Assembly (NCBI GenBank): GCA_012518275.1
Contig: JAAYSS010000040.1
Location: forward strand, 1-50,297
DNA: 50,297 bases
Source: Bacteroidales bacterium
Lineage (GTDB): Bacteria; Bacteroidota; Bacteroidia; Bacteroidales; Paludibacteraceae
Direction of reading: 5' to 3'
The translations under genes were made by a program, and so were the position numbers. Numbering within the stretch: the stretch's first letter is position 1; each line of letters starts with the position of its first letter. The notes below the pieces were generated by a model that saw nothing but the letters and a program-made list of their open reading frames with translations, was not told where the DNA came from and ran no database searches. Below are positions 8,886 to 17,387 of the stretch, piece after piece.

Positions 8886-9785
8886 TTACGGTAATTTTTT
8901 TGTTACAAATTGGATGATTAAATCTTCATCATCGGGATGAAACCAGTTGATTTCTTTGTCTCGGTTGAACCAGGTCAACTGCCTTTTGGCATATCTTCGG
9001 CTATTTCGCTTTATCAAGTTTATGGCAAATTCCAAATCATACTCTCCATCCCAATGTGCAAATAACTCCTTATATCCTACTGTGTTTAATGCGTTTAGGT
9101 GTTTGTGTGGATAAAACTGGAGTGCTTCTTCAATAAGACCGTCTTTTACCATTTTGTCTACCCGCAGATTTATCCGCTCATAGAGTTCCGGACGTGGTCG
9201 GTTAAGCCCAATTTTGAGAATGTTGAAATTCCGTTTTTTCCGTTTGCCTGTACGCAATTCTGAATACGGTTTTCCGCTCATTGTGCAAACTTCCAAGGCA
9301 TGAAGCACTCGCTTGTGGTTTTTTAAATCGACTTTTTGGTAATGTTTTTCGTCGAGTCGTTTCAGCTCGTTTTGAATAAATTCAAGCCCTTTTTCAGAAT
9401 AAACTTTCTGCCAAAAATCTCTGACTTCGGGCGAAATGGTTGGAATATCGTCAAAACCTTTACACACTGCATCAATGTACATCATTGAACCGCCGACAAG
9501 TAGTATAGCTTCGTGTTTTTGAAACAACTCATCCAATAAATTTATTGCATCAATTTCGTACTGCCCAGCGTTATACTCATCAAAAATCGAATGCGTTCCG
9601 ATAAAATAATGCTTCGCCCTTGCCAACTCTTCGGGGGTAGGTGCAGCGGTGCCGATTTTCAGCTCGCGGTAAAACTGACGAGAATCGGACGAGACAATCG
9701 GGCACGCGAATTTTTCAGCCAATTGCAGGCTGATATTCGTTTTCCCAACGCCGGTCGGACCAAGTATGACGATTAAAGTGGGCAA
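8886..9785 (-). CDS. miaA: tRNA dimethylallyltransferase
   Basis: MiaA transfers the dimethylallyl group to N6 of A37 in tRNAs that read UNN codons. The 299-residue protein has the P-loop GPTGVGKT at residues 9-16, the DSRQFYRELKIGTAAPT substrate motif, GGSMMYIDA, the KRVLHALEV segment, and the C-terminal YAKRQLTWFNRD signature. The first usable start in this frame is TTG at 9785. No in-frame ATG precedes the P-loop, and the upstream frame lacks one back into the hydrolase gene. The gene lies 16 nt after the alpha/beta hydrolase and 4 nt before murB. Confidence 0.95.
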   Translation of the reverse strand: MPTLIVILGPTGVGKTNISLQLAEKFACPIVSSDSRQFYRELKIGTAAPTPEELARAKHYFIGTHSIFDEYNAGQYEIDAINLLDELFQKHEAILLVGGSMMYIDAVCKGFDDIPTISPEVRDFWQKVYSEKGLEFIQNELKRLDEKHYQKVDLKNHKRVLHALEVCTMSGKPYSELRTGKRKKRNFNILKIGLNRPRPELYERINLRVDKMVKDGLIEEALQFYPHKHLNALNTVGYKELFAHWDGEYDLEFAINLIKRNSRRYAKRQLTWFNRDKEINWFHPDDEDLIIQFVTKKLP

Positions 9786-9801
9786 AATAAGACAAGATTT
9801 T

Positions 9802-10635
9802 TTACAAATTATTCTTTTCAGGTTGCTTTTCCAAAGATTCTAAAAAATTTTTCAGCAAATCATTAAATTCTTCGGCATTGTCGTAATTCGCATTGTGAGA
9901 AGCGTTGCTGATAATTTTCAAATCGAAATTCTCTAATTCCTCCCAACGTTTATTGTGTTTTTTTACCAATCCGATGTAGTCAAATTCGCCGTGGGTCAAA
10001 AGTACCGGGCAAGGAAAAACGACTTTTCTTTCAAATTTTAAAAACTCGCCGTAAACTGCTTTCGTTGCTTTTAGCATCCCATTTTTTCCCAGTTTGGCAA
10101 GTGTTTCGAGCATGTTTTTTCGTGCTGATTCAGTTACTGCAACCTCCTTTGCAGTTGCTTTACAATATAATGAGTACGGATATAATTTAGCAATGGATGT
10201 GAAATTTTTAACCCAAAACAGTTCCGATTTCTTGTAGAATTTAATTCCTAACGGCGTGGAACCGATGCTTGCAAAGCCGTCAACCATTTCCGGAAAATTA
10301 TCGATAAAAGCCTGCGCGATGTACCCGCCGGCAGATTGACCAACCATAACCACGCGCCTGATGCCTTCTTTGTCGAGAATAGCTTTGAAATCGATCACAA
10401 CATTGGAATAGCTGAAATTTTTGTAATCAATTGATTTTCCGTGGAGCGGAATGTCCCAAACAATTACTCGGTGTGTGGTGCTGAAAACGTCCATTTGTCT
10501 ATCAAACAGCGAATGGTCGGCAGTTAAACCGTGGCAAAATACAATAGCAGTTTCAGATTTCAACGGATGCGAATTAATCCAGTAAAAAATCTCACCATTT
10601 TTTGTTTGCAATGATTTTTCAACTATTTCACCCAT
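9802..10635 (-). CDS. Alpha/beta hydrolase
   Basis: The 277-residue protein has the alpha/beta hydrolase fold. The oxyanion HG is at residues 35-36 (FCHGLTADHSLFD). The nucleophile elbow is GQSAGG with S101. The acid is probably the Asp in THGEFDYIG near 224, and the base the His in SNASHNANYD near 250. No signal peptide is seen, so it should be cytoplasmic. The substrate is not deducible; esterases, lactonases and C-C hydrolases share this layout. It is first in a minus-strand run with miaA and murB, and a terminator separates it from the upstream pRiA4b-like gene. Confidence 0.85.
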   Translation of the reverse strand: MGEIVEKSLQTKNGEIFYWINSHPLKSETAIVFCHGLTADHSLFDRQMDVFSTTHRVIVWDIPLHGKSIDYKNFSYSNVVIDFKAILDKEGIRRVVMVGQSAGGYIAQAFIDNFPEMVDGFASIGSTPLGIKFYKKSELFWVKNFTSIAKLYPYSLYCKATAKEVAVTESARKNMLETLAKLGKNGMLKATKAVYGEFLKFERKVVFPCPVLLTHGEFDYIGLVKKHNKRWEELENFDLKIISNASHNANYDNAEEFNDLLKNFLESLEKQPEKNNL

Positions 10636-10655
10636 TTTTTATGATTTTTTCAAAC

Positions 10656-10694
10656 AAAAACAGAAAACACTTCGCGAAGAAATATTTTCTGTTT
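10656..10694 (-). terminator. Intrinsic terminator after the pRiA4b Orf3-like gene
   Basis: AAACAGAAAA at 10658-10667 pairs perfectly with TTTTCTGTTT at 10685-10694, and the loop contains the palindrome CTTCGCGAAG. On the minus strand the stem is followed by more T residues. It lies 22 nt beyond the stop of the Orf3-like gene. Confidence 0.75.
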
Positions 10695-10715
10695 AAGGAG
10701 TTATATCTTAACTAA

Positions 10716-11273
10716 CTAGAGTTTCAGATCGTCAAACAAGCTTTCATTTTCAAAACTCAAATCACCCAAATCTTCATCATCCAGTTCATAATTTTCGTCT
10801 CCGTATAAATCTTCTTCGGGTGGAATTTGGACGGGTTTTTGTGGGGTAGGGTCAAGTTCAAAATTGTCAAGTATTTGTATCGGAGCTTTGCCCGTAGAAA
10901 CCTTTACCACAGCTTCATCCAAATCCTTTCTTGGTATCACTTCTGTTAATTCCATGAAAAATGCACGGTCAGAAATCATATCAAATACGTAGATGAGTTT
11001 TTGTTTTTCATCATCCAACAGTTCTTCCAAACGTGTGTCTTCCATTACCAGATTGTCGTATTCGGAACTGTATTCTATCTCTATCAGCGTAACTTCTTGT
11101 TTCTTTTCCCAATCATCGTCGCAAAGGAAAAACGAAGTTATCTGATTTTTTTCATAGCCAACTGAATCTAAAATTGCATTATGTAGATCAAGGAAAGTAG
11201 CTTCTGAATCAATCTCTATAATTCTAATAAAATCTTCGACTTCATCCGAAAGAATTGTAAACTTGAAAATCAT
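10716..11273 (-). CDS. Plasmid pRiA4b Orf3-like (IS1096 passenger-type) protein
   Basis: I choose ATG 11273, giving 185 residues beginning MIFKFTILSDEVEDF. The longer frame from 11351 runs through low-complexity leader sequence. The N-terminal 100 residues follow the pRiA4b Orf3 pattern: a short strand, DFIRIIEIDSEATFLDLHNAILDSVGY, then a beta-rich core ending LIYVFDMISDRAFFMELTEV. The C-terminal tail (about 140-185) is strongly acidic. The domain name comes from mobile elements, but chromosomal copies without transposases are common in Bacteroidota, and no transposase or inverted repeat is visible here. The function is unknown. It lies 103 nt downstream of dnaA on the same strand and has its own terminator. 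Confidence 0.75.
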   Translation of the reverse strand: MIFKFTILSDEVEDFIRIIEIDSEATFLDLHNAILDSVGYEKNQITSFFLCDDDWEKKQEVTLIEIEYSSEYDNLVMEDTRLEELLDDEKQKLIYVFDMISDRAFFMELTEVIPRKDLDEAVVKVSTGKAPIQILDNFELDPTPQKPVQIPPEEDLYGDENYELDDEDLGDLSFENESLFDDLKL

Positions 11274-11376
11274 TTTTCTCTTGTTTTTTATTTTCGGTGT
11301 AAAAGTACAATTTATTTTTGAATAAGAAGGAAAGTTTTTAGAATAAAACACAAAAAAGACGTTATAATCAACTGCT

Positions 11377-12783
11377 CTATTTTCTAAGCCTTTCTTCTAT
11401 TTCTTCAACATCTTTTCTGAAATATTTATCAGTTTCAATCAAGTCTTCTACTTTCCTACAGGCGTGGAGTACAGTGGCGTGGTTTCGTTTTCCGATATGC
11501 ATCCCAATAGATGAAAGTGAATTTTTTGTCAACATTTTGGAGAAATACATGGCAATTTGCCTTGCTTGAACCACTTCCAGTTTTCTTGACCTGGTGGAAA
11601 TATCTTCTACCGTAAGGTTGTAATAATCGCATACCGTATCGCGGATATGTTCTACAGTCATTACTTTTGGAGCGATATTTACAATCCGACTAATCACTTT
11701 TTCTGCCAAATTGATATCAATGGGCATGTTTGTAAGTGTAGAATGTGCTAGTAGTGAAATCAAAACACCTTCTAAATCACGTACGTTATCTACCACATTT
11801 TTAGCAATATAATCAACTACATTTTCAGGAATATCTAATCCATCTTGGTAGATTTTATTTTCCAAAATAGCTTTTCTTAATTTGAAATCTGGTTTTTCAA
11901 TCTCAGCTGAAAGCCCCCATTTGAAACGGGTAAGTAGCCGCTTTTCCATACCGACCATTTCAAGTGGTGAGCGATCGGAAGTCATAACAAGCTGTTTGCC
12001 GGTTTGATGTAAGTGATTGAAAATGTGAAAGAAAGTGTTTTGTGTACCCGTTTTTCCGGAAATTTCTTGAATATCATCAATCAATAGCACATCGATGGTT
12101 TGGTAGAAATTTAGAAAATCGTTTTGAGTATTATTTCTTACTGCATCGGTGTATTGGATTTGAAACGTATTGGCAGAAACGTAGAGCACACGTTTCTCGG
12201 GATAAAGCTGCTTGGTCATCACACCAATAGCATTGGCAAGGTGTGTTTTTCCTACGCCTGATTTGCCGTATACAAAAAGTGGATTAAAAATGGTTTTTCC
12301 GGGGTCATTCGCAATGCTAATACCGGCAGTGCGAGCTAATTTATTGCTTTTACCTTCTATAAGATTATTAAAATTATAGGAAAGATTCAGTTGAGGATCA
12401 ATTTCCGGAAGCTGATTTTGTTGATAAGGTGATACAATGGTGGTTCCTTTGGAATGATTGCTCCCAAATTGGTGTGTCATTTGTCCTGTAGTACTCGGAC
12501 TTGGCATCTGAGGTCCAGCACCTGAATTTTGGTCAATTAGTACATGGTATTCGAGTTTGGTTCCGTTTCCGGCTACTCGTGTAAGTGACATACGAAGCAG
12601 ATCAATATATTTTTCTTCGATATAATCCATGAAGAATTGACTGGGAACCTGCAACACAAACACCTTGTTTTCAAATTTAACAGGCACAATAGGAGCAAAC
12701 CACGTATTATAGGACGCTTCATTGATATTGTCCTTGATAATACTCAAACATTTTGTCCACAACTGTTCGTGTTTGTTAATCAT
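11377..12783 (-). CDS. dnaA: Chromosomal replication initiator protein DnaA
   Basis: DnaA binds DnaA boxes at oriC and melts the origin. With ATG 12783 the protein has 468 residues and starts MINKHEQLWTKCLSIIK, the conserved domain I. A longer frame adds 16 non-conserved residues and crosses the leader hairpin. A Gln/Ser-rich domain II linker spans about 85-130. The AAA+ domain has Walker A GKSGVGKT at 173-180 and Walker B LLIDDIQ with D236/D237. The C-terminal DNA-binding domain carries GKRNHATVLHACRKVEDL. A terminator-like hairpin sits 27 nt before the ATG. No dnaN lies next to it. Confidence 0.97.
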   Translation of the reverse strand: MINKHEQLWTKCLSIIKDNINEASYNTWFAPIVPVKFENKVFVLQVPSQFFMDYIEEKYIDLLRMSLTRVAGNGTKLEYHVLIDQNSGAGPQMPSPSTTGQMTHQFGSNHSKGTTIVSPYQQNQLPEIDPQLNLSYNFNNLIEGKSNKLARTAGISIANDPGKTIFNPLFVYGKSGVGKTHLANAIGVMTKQLYPEKRVLYVSANTFQIQYTDAVRNNTQNDFLNFYQTIDVLLIDDIQEISGKTGTQNTFFHIFNHLHQTGKQLVMTSDRSPLEMVGMEKRLLTRFKWGLSAEIEKPDFKLRKAILENKIYQDGLDIPENVVDYIAKNVVDNVRDLEGVLISLLAHSTLTNMPIDINLAEKVISRIVNIAPKVMTVEHIRDTVCDYYNLTVEDISTRSRKLEVVQARQIAMYFSKMLTKNSLSSIGMHIGKRNHATVLHACRKVEDLIETDKYFRKDVEEIEERLRK

Positions 12784-13272
12784 GCTAAAAGAAAAAAATT
12801 GGATAAAAAACTCGACCTGTGGCCGAGTCAATAAAAAAATATATTTGGTCTGAAATTTTACAACATAAGTTTGTTGCTTTTGCTTTACAAAATTCGATAA
12901 AATTTTTGATATAAAAAAATCACTCTTTTTTTAAGTTTTAAAAAAAATCGTAAATCATTGATTCTCAGTAGTAGGTTGTAAGCTACTGTAGTATTGGCTA
13001 TTAGTAGCTCATGAAATCCAAACTTGCTTGAATGTGAAACCCTTAGCTAAATTAAGAAATAATCAATCTTTTTACGAAATAAAATGTTGATTTATCTGTT
13101 TTACAGATGTTTCAAATGTGTTAAGAAAATATTTCAATAAATATACTATTTTTAATCATTCTAAATAGTTTAACCTTGAAATGTGGCTATTTTTGAAGAA
13201 GAAACTGAGTTTTTAACAAATATGAAAAGAATTGACTTCTTTTTGGGATAAAACAGGAATTAGCTTAGTGCA
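12784..13272. other. Gene-free region upstream of dnaA
   Basis: No plausible gene is seen in this stretch between dnaA and the amidase, both on the minus strand. It contains the dnaA-leader hairpin (12810-12828), long A/T tracts at 12905-12950, a CAGTAG/CTACTG inverted repeat near 12966-12988, and the perfect hairpin ATCTGT-TTT-ACAGAT at 13094-13108. DnaA-box-like sequences are few and imperfect (TGGATAA at 12800-12806, and TTGTCCACA at 12753-12761 just inside dnaA), so I do not call an origin. Confidence 0.6.
12804..12829 (-). terminator. Terminator-like hairpin in the dnaA leader
   Basis: On the minus strand ACTCGGCC-ACA-GGTCGAGT forms an 8-bp stem with one G-U wobble, followed directly by a run of T (A at 12805-12810 on the plus strand). 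On the plus strand the same position is an A-C mismatch with no T-run, so the structure is specific to the dnaA sense strand. It ends about 21 nt before the dnaA ATG, leaving no room for a promoter in between. Confidence 0.6.
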
Positions 13273-14361
13273 TTATTTCGTGTTTGCTTTTATCGCTTCA
13301 CCTACTGTTATTTTTTGGTTACCTTTGAAAGCAATGATGTAAGCATCTGGAAATTTATCGGCAATTTCTTTTCTGATTTTCTCAATTTCATCAAAACTGG
13401 TAGATTCTCCGTAAGTATATTTGTAAAAATTACCTTCTCTATAATAGGTTACGTCTTTTAGTCCTTTAAAGGCAGAATGATTTTTTGTCAATATTCTTTC
13501 AAGTGCAAAAAGTTGGATTTTGAAGACCACATCATCATCAGCAACTTGCTGCACCTTAATTATTTCCGGGTTAGGTTTATGGATTATTCCAGACTTACGA
13601 TCATAATCTTGCTTATATATTTCAAATGCTTTGTAGATAGCATCAGCTAACTCATTGCGACCATGGTTTGTGCTGAGGTACTTCTCTTCTGCGCGATTAG
13701 AAATAAATCCCAATTCAACTAAAACGCTCGGACAGGCTGATTTATGCAAGACTAAGAAACCAGCTTGCTTCACACCACGACTGTATCTCTTTTTTCGTTT
13801 AAATTGATTTTCTATCAATGTGGCAAGTTGCAAACTTTTGTCCAAATAGCGATCTTGCATATATTCAAACATGATGTATGAATCAATCGAATTGGGGTCG
13901 AAACCCTGATATTTTGTTTTATAATCGTCTTCAAGTGTTATCACAGAATTTTCTTTCATTGCCACTTCCAGGTTTGATTTTGTTTTAGCCAAACCCAGCA
14001 CAAAAGTTTCTGTACCGAAAGCACTTCTTCCACGCGTTGCGTTGGTGTGTATGCTGATAAAAATATCGGCATGATTTTGGTTGGCTATATCAGCACGTCG
14101 CTGAAGCGAAATAAAAACATCAGATCTTCGAGTATAAACAACCTTTACATCCGGATGATTTTGACTGATTAGGCTCCCAAGCCTTTTTACTACAGCCAGA
14201 TTGATGTTTTTTTCCCGCATATAAGAACCGATGGCACCGGCATCGTGTCCGCCATGTCCGGCATCAAGAACTACGGTAAATTGCTTTTGTCCAAAAATTT
14301 GGGCAACAGATAAAATTGAAGTACAGAATAATATGAATATAAATTTTGAAAGAAATTTCAT
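13273..14361 (-). CDS. Secreted N-acetylmuramoyl-L-alanine amidase with SPOR-like C-terminus
   Basis: This 362-residue protein has a signal peptide (residues 1-24, cleavage near IFGQ) and an Amidase_3 domain at about 27-250. The domain cuts the amide bond between MurNAc and the stem peptide in the periplasm. The zinc ligands are H36 (DAGHGGHDAG), E50 (MREKN) and H105 (SIHTNA). The catalytic Glu is E216 (VLVELGFISN). No blocking helix of the kind that inhibits E. coli AmiB is obvious. The C-terminal 80 residues (VVFKIQLFA ... YKYTYGE ... DAYIIAFKG) look like a SPOR-type domain, which binds denuded septal glycan, so a role in cell separation is likely. It is divergent from the LptD gene. Confidence 0.9.
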   Translation of the reverse strand: MKFLSKFIFILFCTSILSVAQIFGQKQFTVVLDAGHGGHDAGAIGSYMREKNINLAVVKRLGSLISQNHPDVKVVYTRRSDVFISLQRRADIANQNHADIFISIHTNATRGRSAFGTETFVLGLAKTKSNLEVAMKENSVITLEDDYKTKYQGFDPNSIDSYIMFEYMQDRYLDKSLQLATLIENQFKRKKRYSRGVKQAGFLVLHKSACPSVLVELGFISNRAEEKYLSTNHGRNELADAIYKAFEIYKQDYDRKSGIIHKPNPEIIKVQQVADDDVVFKIQLFALERILTKNHSAFKGLKDVTYYREGNFYKYTYGESTSFDEIEKIRKEIADKFPDAYIIAFKGNQKITVGEAIKANTK

Positions 14362-14397
14362 CGTTTCAGTGTAAAGTTTTTCTGGTGGATAATTTTA

Positions 14398-14405
14398 CAA
14401 AAATA
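14398..14405 (-). promoter_or_regulatory. Probable -7 promoter element for the amidase gene
   Basis: TATTTTTG on the minus strand matches TAnnTTTG, 36 nt before the ATG at 14361. The -33 position has TGG rather than TTG. Confidence 0.35.
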
Positions 14406-14501
14406 CAAATTAATACTCATAATATCCCATTTAATAAATTGTAAAATATCAAATTATTTATAAAAATGAGTATAAAGTGGTGTTCAAACTTATTTTTTGC
14501 T

Positions 14502-14509
14502 TAAATTTG
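14502..14509 (+). promoter_or_regulatory. Probable -7 promoter element for lptD
   Basis: TAAATTTG matches TAnnTTTG, 31 nt before the ATG at 14541. No TTG is found 19-20 nt upstream. Confidence 0.45.
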
Positions 14510-14540
14510 CATTCCTTTTTTAACTTGGGAAGACTGCGTA

Positions 14541-17321
14541 ATGCTCCACTTAAACAGGCGATATATTAAAGCTTTTTTCATTTTTATTTTGTCAACTTGT
14601 TTCTCGTTATCCATTGGGGTGTACGGGCAGCAAACTGACACAGTTACGCTTTCATCCCAATACGAGCAAAAATCTGACACAGCGGGCAATGATACATCAA
14701 AGGTTATTCCAAAGGCTAAGGAAAGTAATTTTGATGCTGAGATTGCCTACAGTGCTTCTGATTCTATTGTTTTTATGGGTGATGGCACCGGCTATCTTTA
14801 CGGAAACACAGATGTACAGTATCAAGATATGAATCTTTCGGAAGCCAGCTTTGTGCGTGTAAAAATGGATAGTTCTATGATTTATGCCCAATCCGTTCGG
14901 GATAGTACTGGTGCACTTATTGGCAAACCGATTTTCAAAGACGGAGAATCGGAATATACTTCTAATGAAATGGCTTATAATTTTAGGACAAAGAAAGGTT
15001 TTGTAAAACAGGCAGTTACACAACAAGGTGACGGATACATTATCAGTGAACGCACAAAAATTGTGAATAATGAAGAGATTCATCTGGCCAATGGAAAATA
15101 TACAACTTGCGATCTACATGACCATCCACACTTTTACCTGGATTTATCGCGTGCCAAAGTGAAACCCGGCGAACACATTGTATCCGGACCGGCTCATTTG
15201 GTTTTACTAGATATTGATTTGCCTGTAGCAATTCCTTTTGGTTTTTTCCCGTTTAACACAAACTATTCTTCCGGACTTGAAATGCCTTCGTTTGATACGG
15301 AAATGACTCGGGGTTATGGACTTGTAAACGGCGGATATTATTTCGCTATAAACGATTATGTAGATTTGAGTCTGAAAGGTGATATTTACACCAAAGGTAC
15401 TTGGGGTGTGAACTTGATGTCGAATTATCTGAAAAGATATAAATTCAATGGGGGAGTAAGTATAACTTATCGAGAAGATGTAACTGGTGAGAAAGATATG
15501 CCCGATTACATGAAACATAAAAGTTTGAGTATCAGGTGGTCGCATTCTCAAAATCCAAAAGTAAATCCTTTTAGGACTTTTTCTGCCAGCGTGAATTTTT
15601 CTACCAGTGGCTACAACCGAAGCAATATAAATAGCTACTACACACCTGTAAATGCTGAAAACACAAAAAGTTCATCGATCTCATTTTCGCAACGATTCCC
15701 AAATAATCCTTTTTCTTTTACGGCAAATTTGGGGATTGACCAACGTACGCGCGATTCGACCATTAGTGTGACGTTGCCAAATGTGTCGATTTCGATGAGC
15801 CGTATTTATCCTTTCAAACGGAAAAATAAAGTAGGACCCGACCGTTGGTATGAAAAAATTTCGATGTCTTATTCCGGAAATCTTTCCAACAGCATCACTG
15901 CCAAGGAAAACATGATATTGAAAGCATCACTGGCAGAAGATTATCGGAACGGAATACAACATAGTATTCCCATTTCAGCATCTTTCAACGTGCTGAATTA
16001 CATCACAATATCACCTTCGTTCAGCTATAGAGAAAGGTGGTACTTGTATTCGATTAACAAAGAATGGGATGAAGCATCGCAAAAGGTTGTAACGACGAAA
16101 CAAAAGGGATTCAAGCGAGCGTATGATTTTAACATGAATGTTTCTGCCAACACAACGCTGTATGGCATGTATATACCGAATAAGAAAATTTTTGGAGATA
16201 AGATAGAAGCCATTCGCCATAAGTTGGAACCGAGTGTAGGATATGGTTACACGCCGGATTTTGGTGACCCTAAATGGGGATTTTGGGATTCATACATGCG
16301 ACAATTTGCTGACCCAAATGACCCTACACGGATGCTCTCTGAAGAAGTCTACTATTCAAGATTTGAAGGATTGATGTATGGTGGTCCGGGGCGAGGAAAA
16401 TCCGGGAACGTGTTTTTTACACTGAATAACAATTTGGAAATGAAGGTAAAAAATAGTAAAGATACCACAGGGTTAAAACCCACGAAAATTATAAGTTTAA
16501 TTGATCAGTTTTCTGTCAGTAGCGGATACAATTTTGTGGCTGACTCTATGAAATGGTCGAATTTCAGCTCGAATCTTCGGATTAAGCTGGGTAAGTCATA
16601 TACGTTGAGTCTTAGCGGTGCGTTTGACCCTTACATGAATGCGCTCAGTCCCGATGGAAAGTCGCTTCGAAGAGTGAATAAACTTCGTTGGAATCACGGA
16701 AAATTTCCACGTTTTTTGGGCACCAGCATGTCATGGGGATATACATTTAGCAACGCCACTTTTCAGCGAAAAGAAAAAAAAGGAGATGATAGCGATTCGA
16801 ATGGAGATGGAGGAAACGAGGAAGGTGGAAATACTGCTTTCAACGAAGACCCGAATAATCCAGATGGGGATTTTAGCTTAAATGTGCAGAATCAAGGTAC
16901 GAATAAGACGTTGAATAAAAATGAATTAGATGATGAAGGTTACGAAAAAATCACTATGCCATGGAGCCTTACGGTGAATTACTCGGTAAGGTACGGAGAT
17001 GCGCCTACTTTTGATCTGGAAAAGTTAGAATATAACCGACGATTCACTCATAACTTGAATTTATCCGGCAACTTGCAACTTACTCCCGGTTGGCAAATAA
17101 GTGGTACAACTTCGTATGATTTTGATGCAAAGCAATTTACATATACAAGTTTTAATGTAACAAGAAATTTGCACTGTTGGACACTGACGGGCAACTTTGT
17201 CCCTTTCGGACCGTATAAAACGTATAATTTCCGCATTGGTGTGAATTCGAGCATGCTTTCAGATTTGAAGTGGGAAAAACAAGGAAATCGTAGTTCAACA
17301 AACAGTGTAACCTGGTATTAG
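14541..17321 (+). CDS. lptD: LPS-assembly outer membrane protein LptD
   Basis: LptD is the beta-barrel that inserts lipopolysaccharide into the outer leaflet of the outer membrane. This 926-residue protein has a signal peptide (1-29), an OstA/LptA-like beta-jellyroll (about 65-230, with repeats such as SDSIVFMGDGTGYLYGNTDV), and a long C-terminal barrel rich in alternating Tyr/Ser strands that ends in an aromatic residue (VTWY). An Asp/Gly/Asn-rich insertion at about 750-805 should be a barrel loop. Only two cysteines remain after signal cleavage, C190 in the jellyroll and C879 near the C-terminus. The C-terminal strand and length agree with Bacteroidota LptD. The SlyD-like gene follows after 66 nt. 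Confidence 0.88.
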   Translation: MLHLNRRYIKAFFIFILSTCFSLSIGVYGQQTDTVTLSSQYEQKSDTAGNDTSKVIPKAKESNFDAEIAYSASDSIVFMGDGTGYLYGNTDVQYQDMNLSEASFVRVKMDSSMIYAQSVRDSTGALIGKPIFKDGESEYTSNEMAYNFRTKKGFVKQAVTQQGDGYIISERTKIVNNEEIHLANGKYTTCDLHDHPHFYLDLSRAKVKPGEHIVSGPAHLVLLDIDLPVAIPFGFFPFNTNYSSGLEMPSFDTEMTRGYGLVNGGYYFAINDYVDLSLKGDIYTKGTWGVNLMSNYLKRYKFNGGVSITYREDVTGEKDMPDYMKHKSLSIRWSHSQNPKVNPFRTFSASVNFSTSGYNRSNINSYYTPVNAENTKSSSISFSQRFPNNPFSFTANLGIDQRTRDSTISVTLPNVSISMSRIYPFKRKNKVGPDRWYEKISMSYSGNLSNSITAKENMILKASLAEDYRNGIQHSIPISASFNVLNYITISPSFSYRERWYLYSINKEWDEASQKVVTTKQKGFKRAYDFNMNVSANTTLYGMYIPNKKIFGDKIEAIRHKLEPSVGYGYTPDFGDPKWGFWDSYMRQFADPNDPTRMLSEEVYYSRFEGLMYGGPGRGKSGNVFFTLNNNLEMKVKNSKDTTGLKPTKIISLIDQFSVSSGYNFVADSMKWSNFSSNLRIKLGKSYTLSLSGAFDPYMNALSPDGKSLRRVNKLRWNHGKFPRFLGTSMSWGYTFSNATFQRKEKKGDDSDSNGDGGNEEGGNTAFNEDPNNPDGDFSLNVQNQGTNKTLNKNELDDEGYEKITMPWSLTVNYSVRYGDAPTFDLEKLEYNRRFTHNLNLSGNLQLTPGWQISGTTSYDFDAKQFTYTSFNVTRNLHCWTLTGNFVPFGPYKTYNFRIGVNSSMLSDLKWEKQGNRSSTNSVTWY

Positions 17322-17387
17322 GTTATAATTTAGCTTGAATTAGTTTATTTAATAGTTAAAAGAATATTTAATCAGAAAAAACAGAAA

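Noticed and set aside
10716-11273. Insertion sequence suggested by the IS1096-type family name
   Set aside because: No transposase, terminal inverted repeats or target duplication is visible around the gene.
12753-13272. Possible replication origin upstream of dnaA
   Set aside because: Only imperfect DnaA-box-like sequences are seen (TTGTCCACA at 12753-12761, TGGATAA at 12800-12806), with no cluster and no dnaN or other origin genes nearby. A GC-skew plot of the whole genome would decide.
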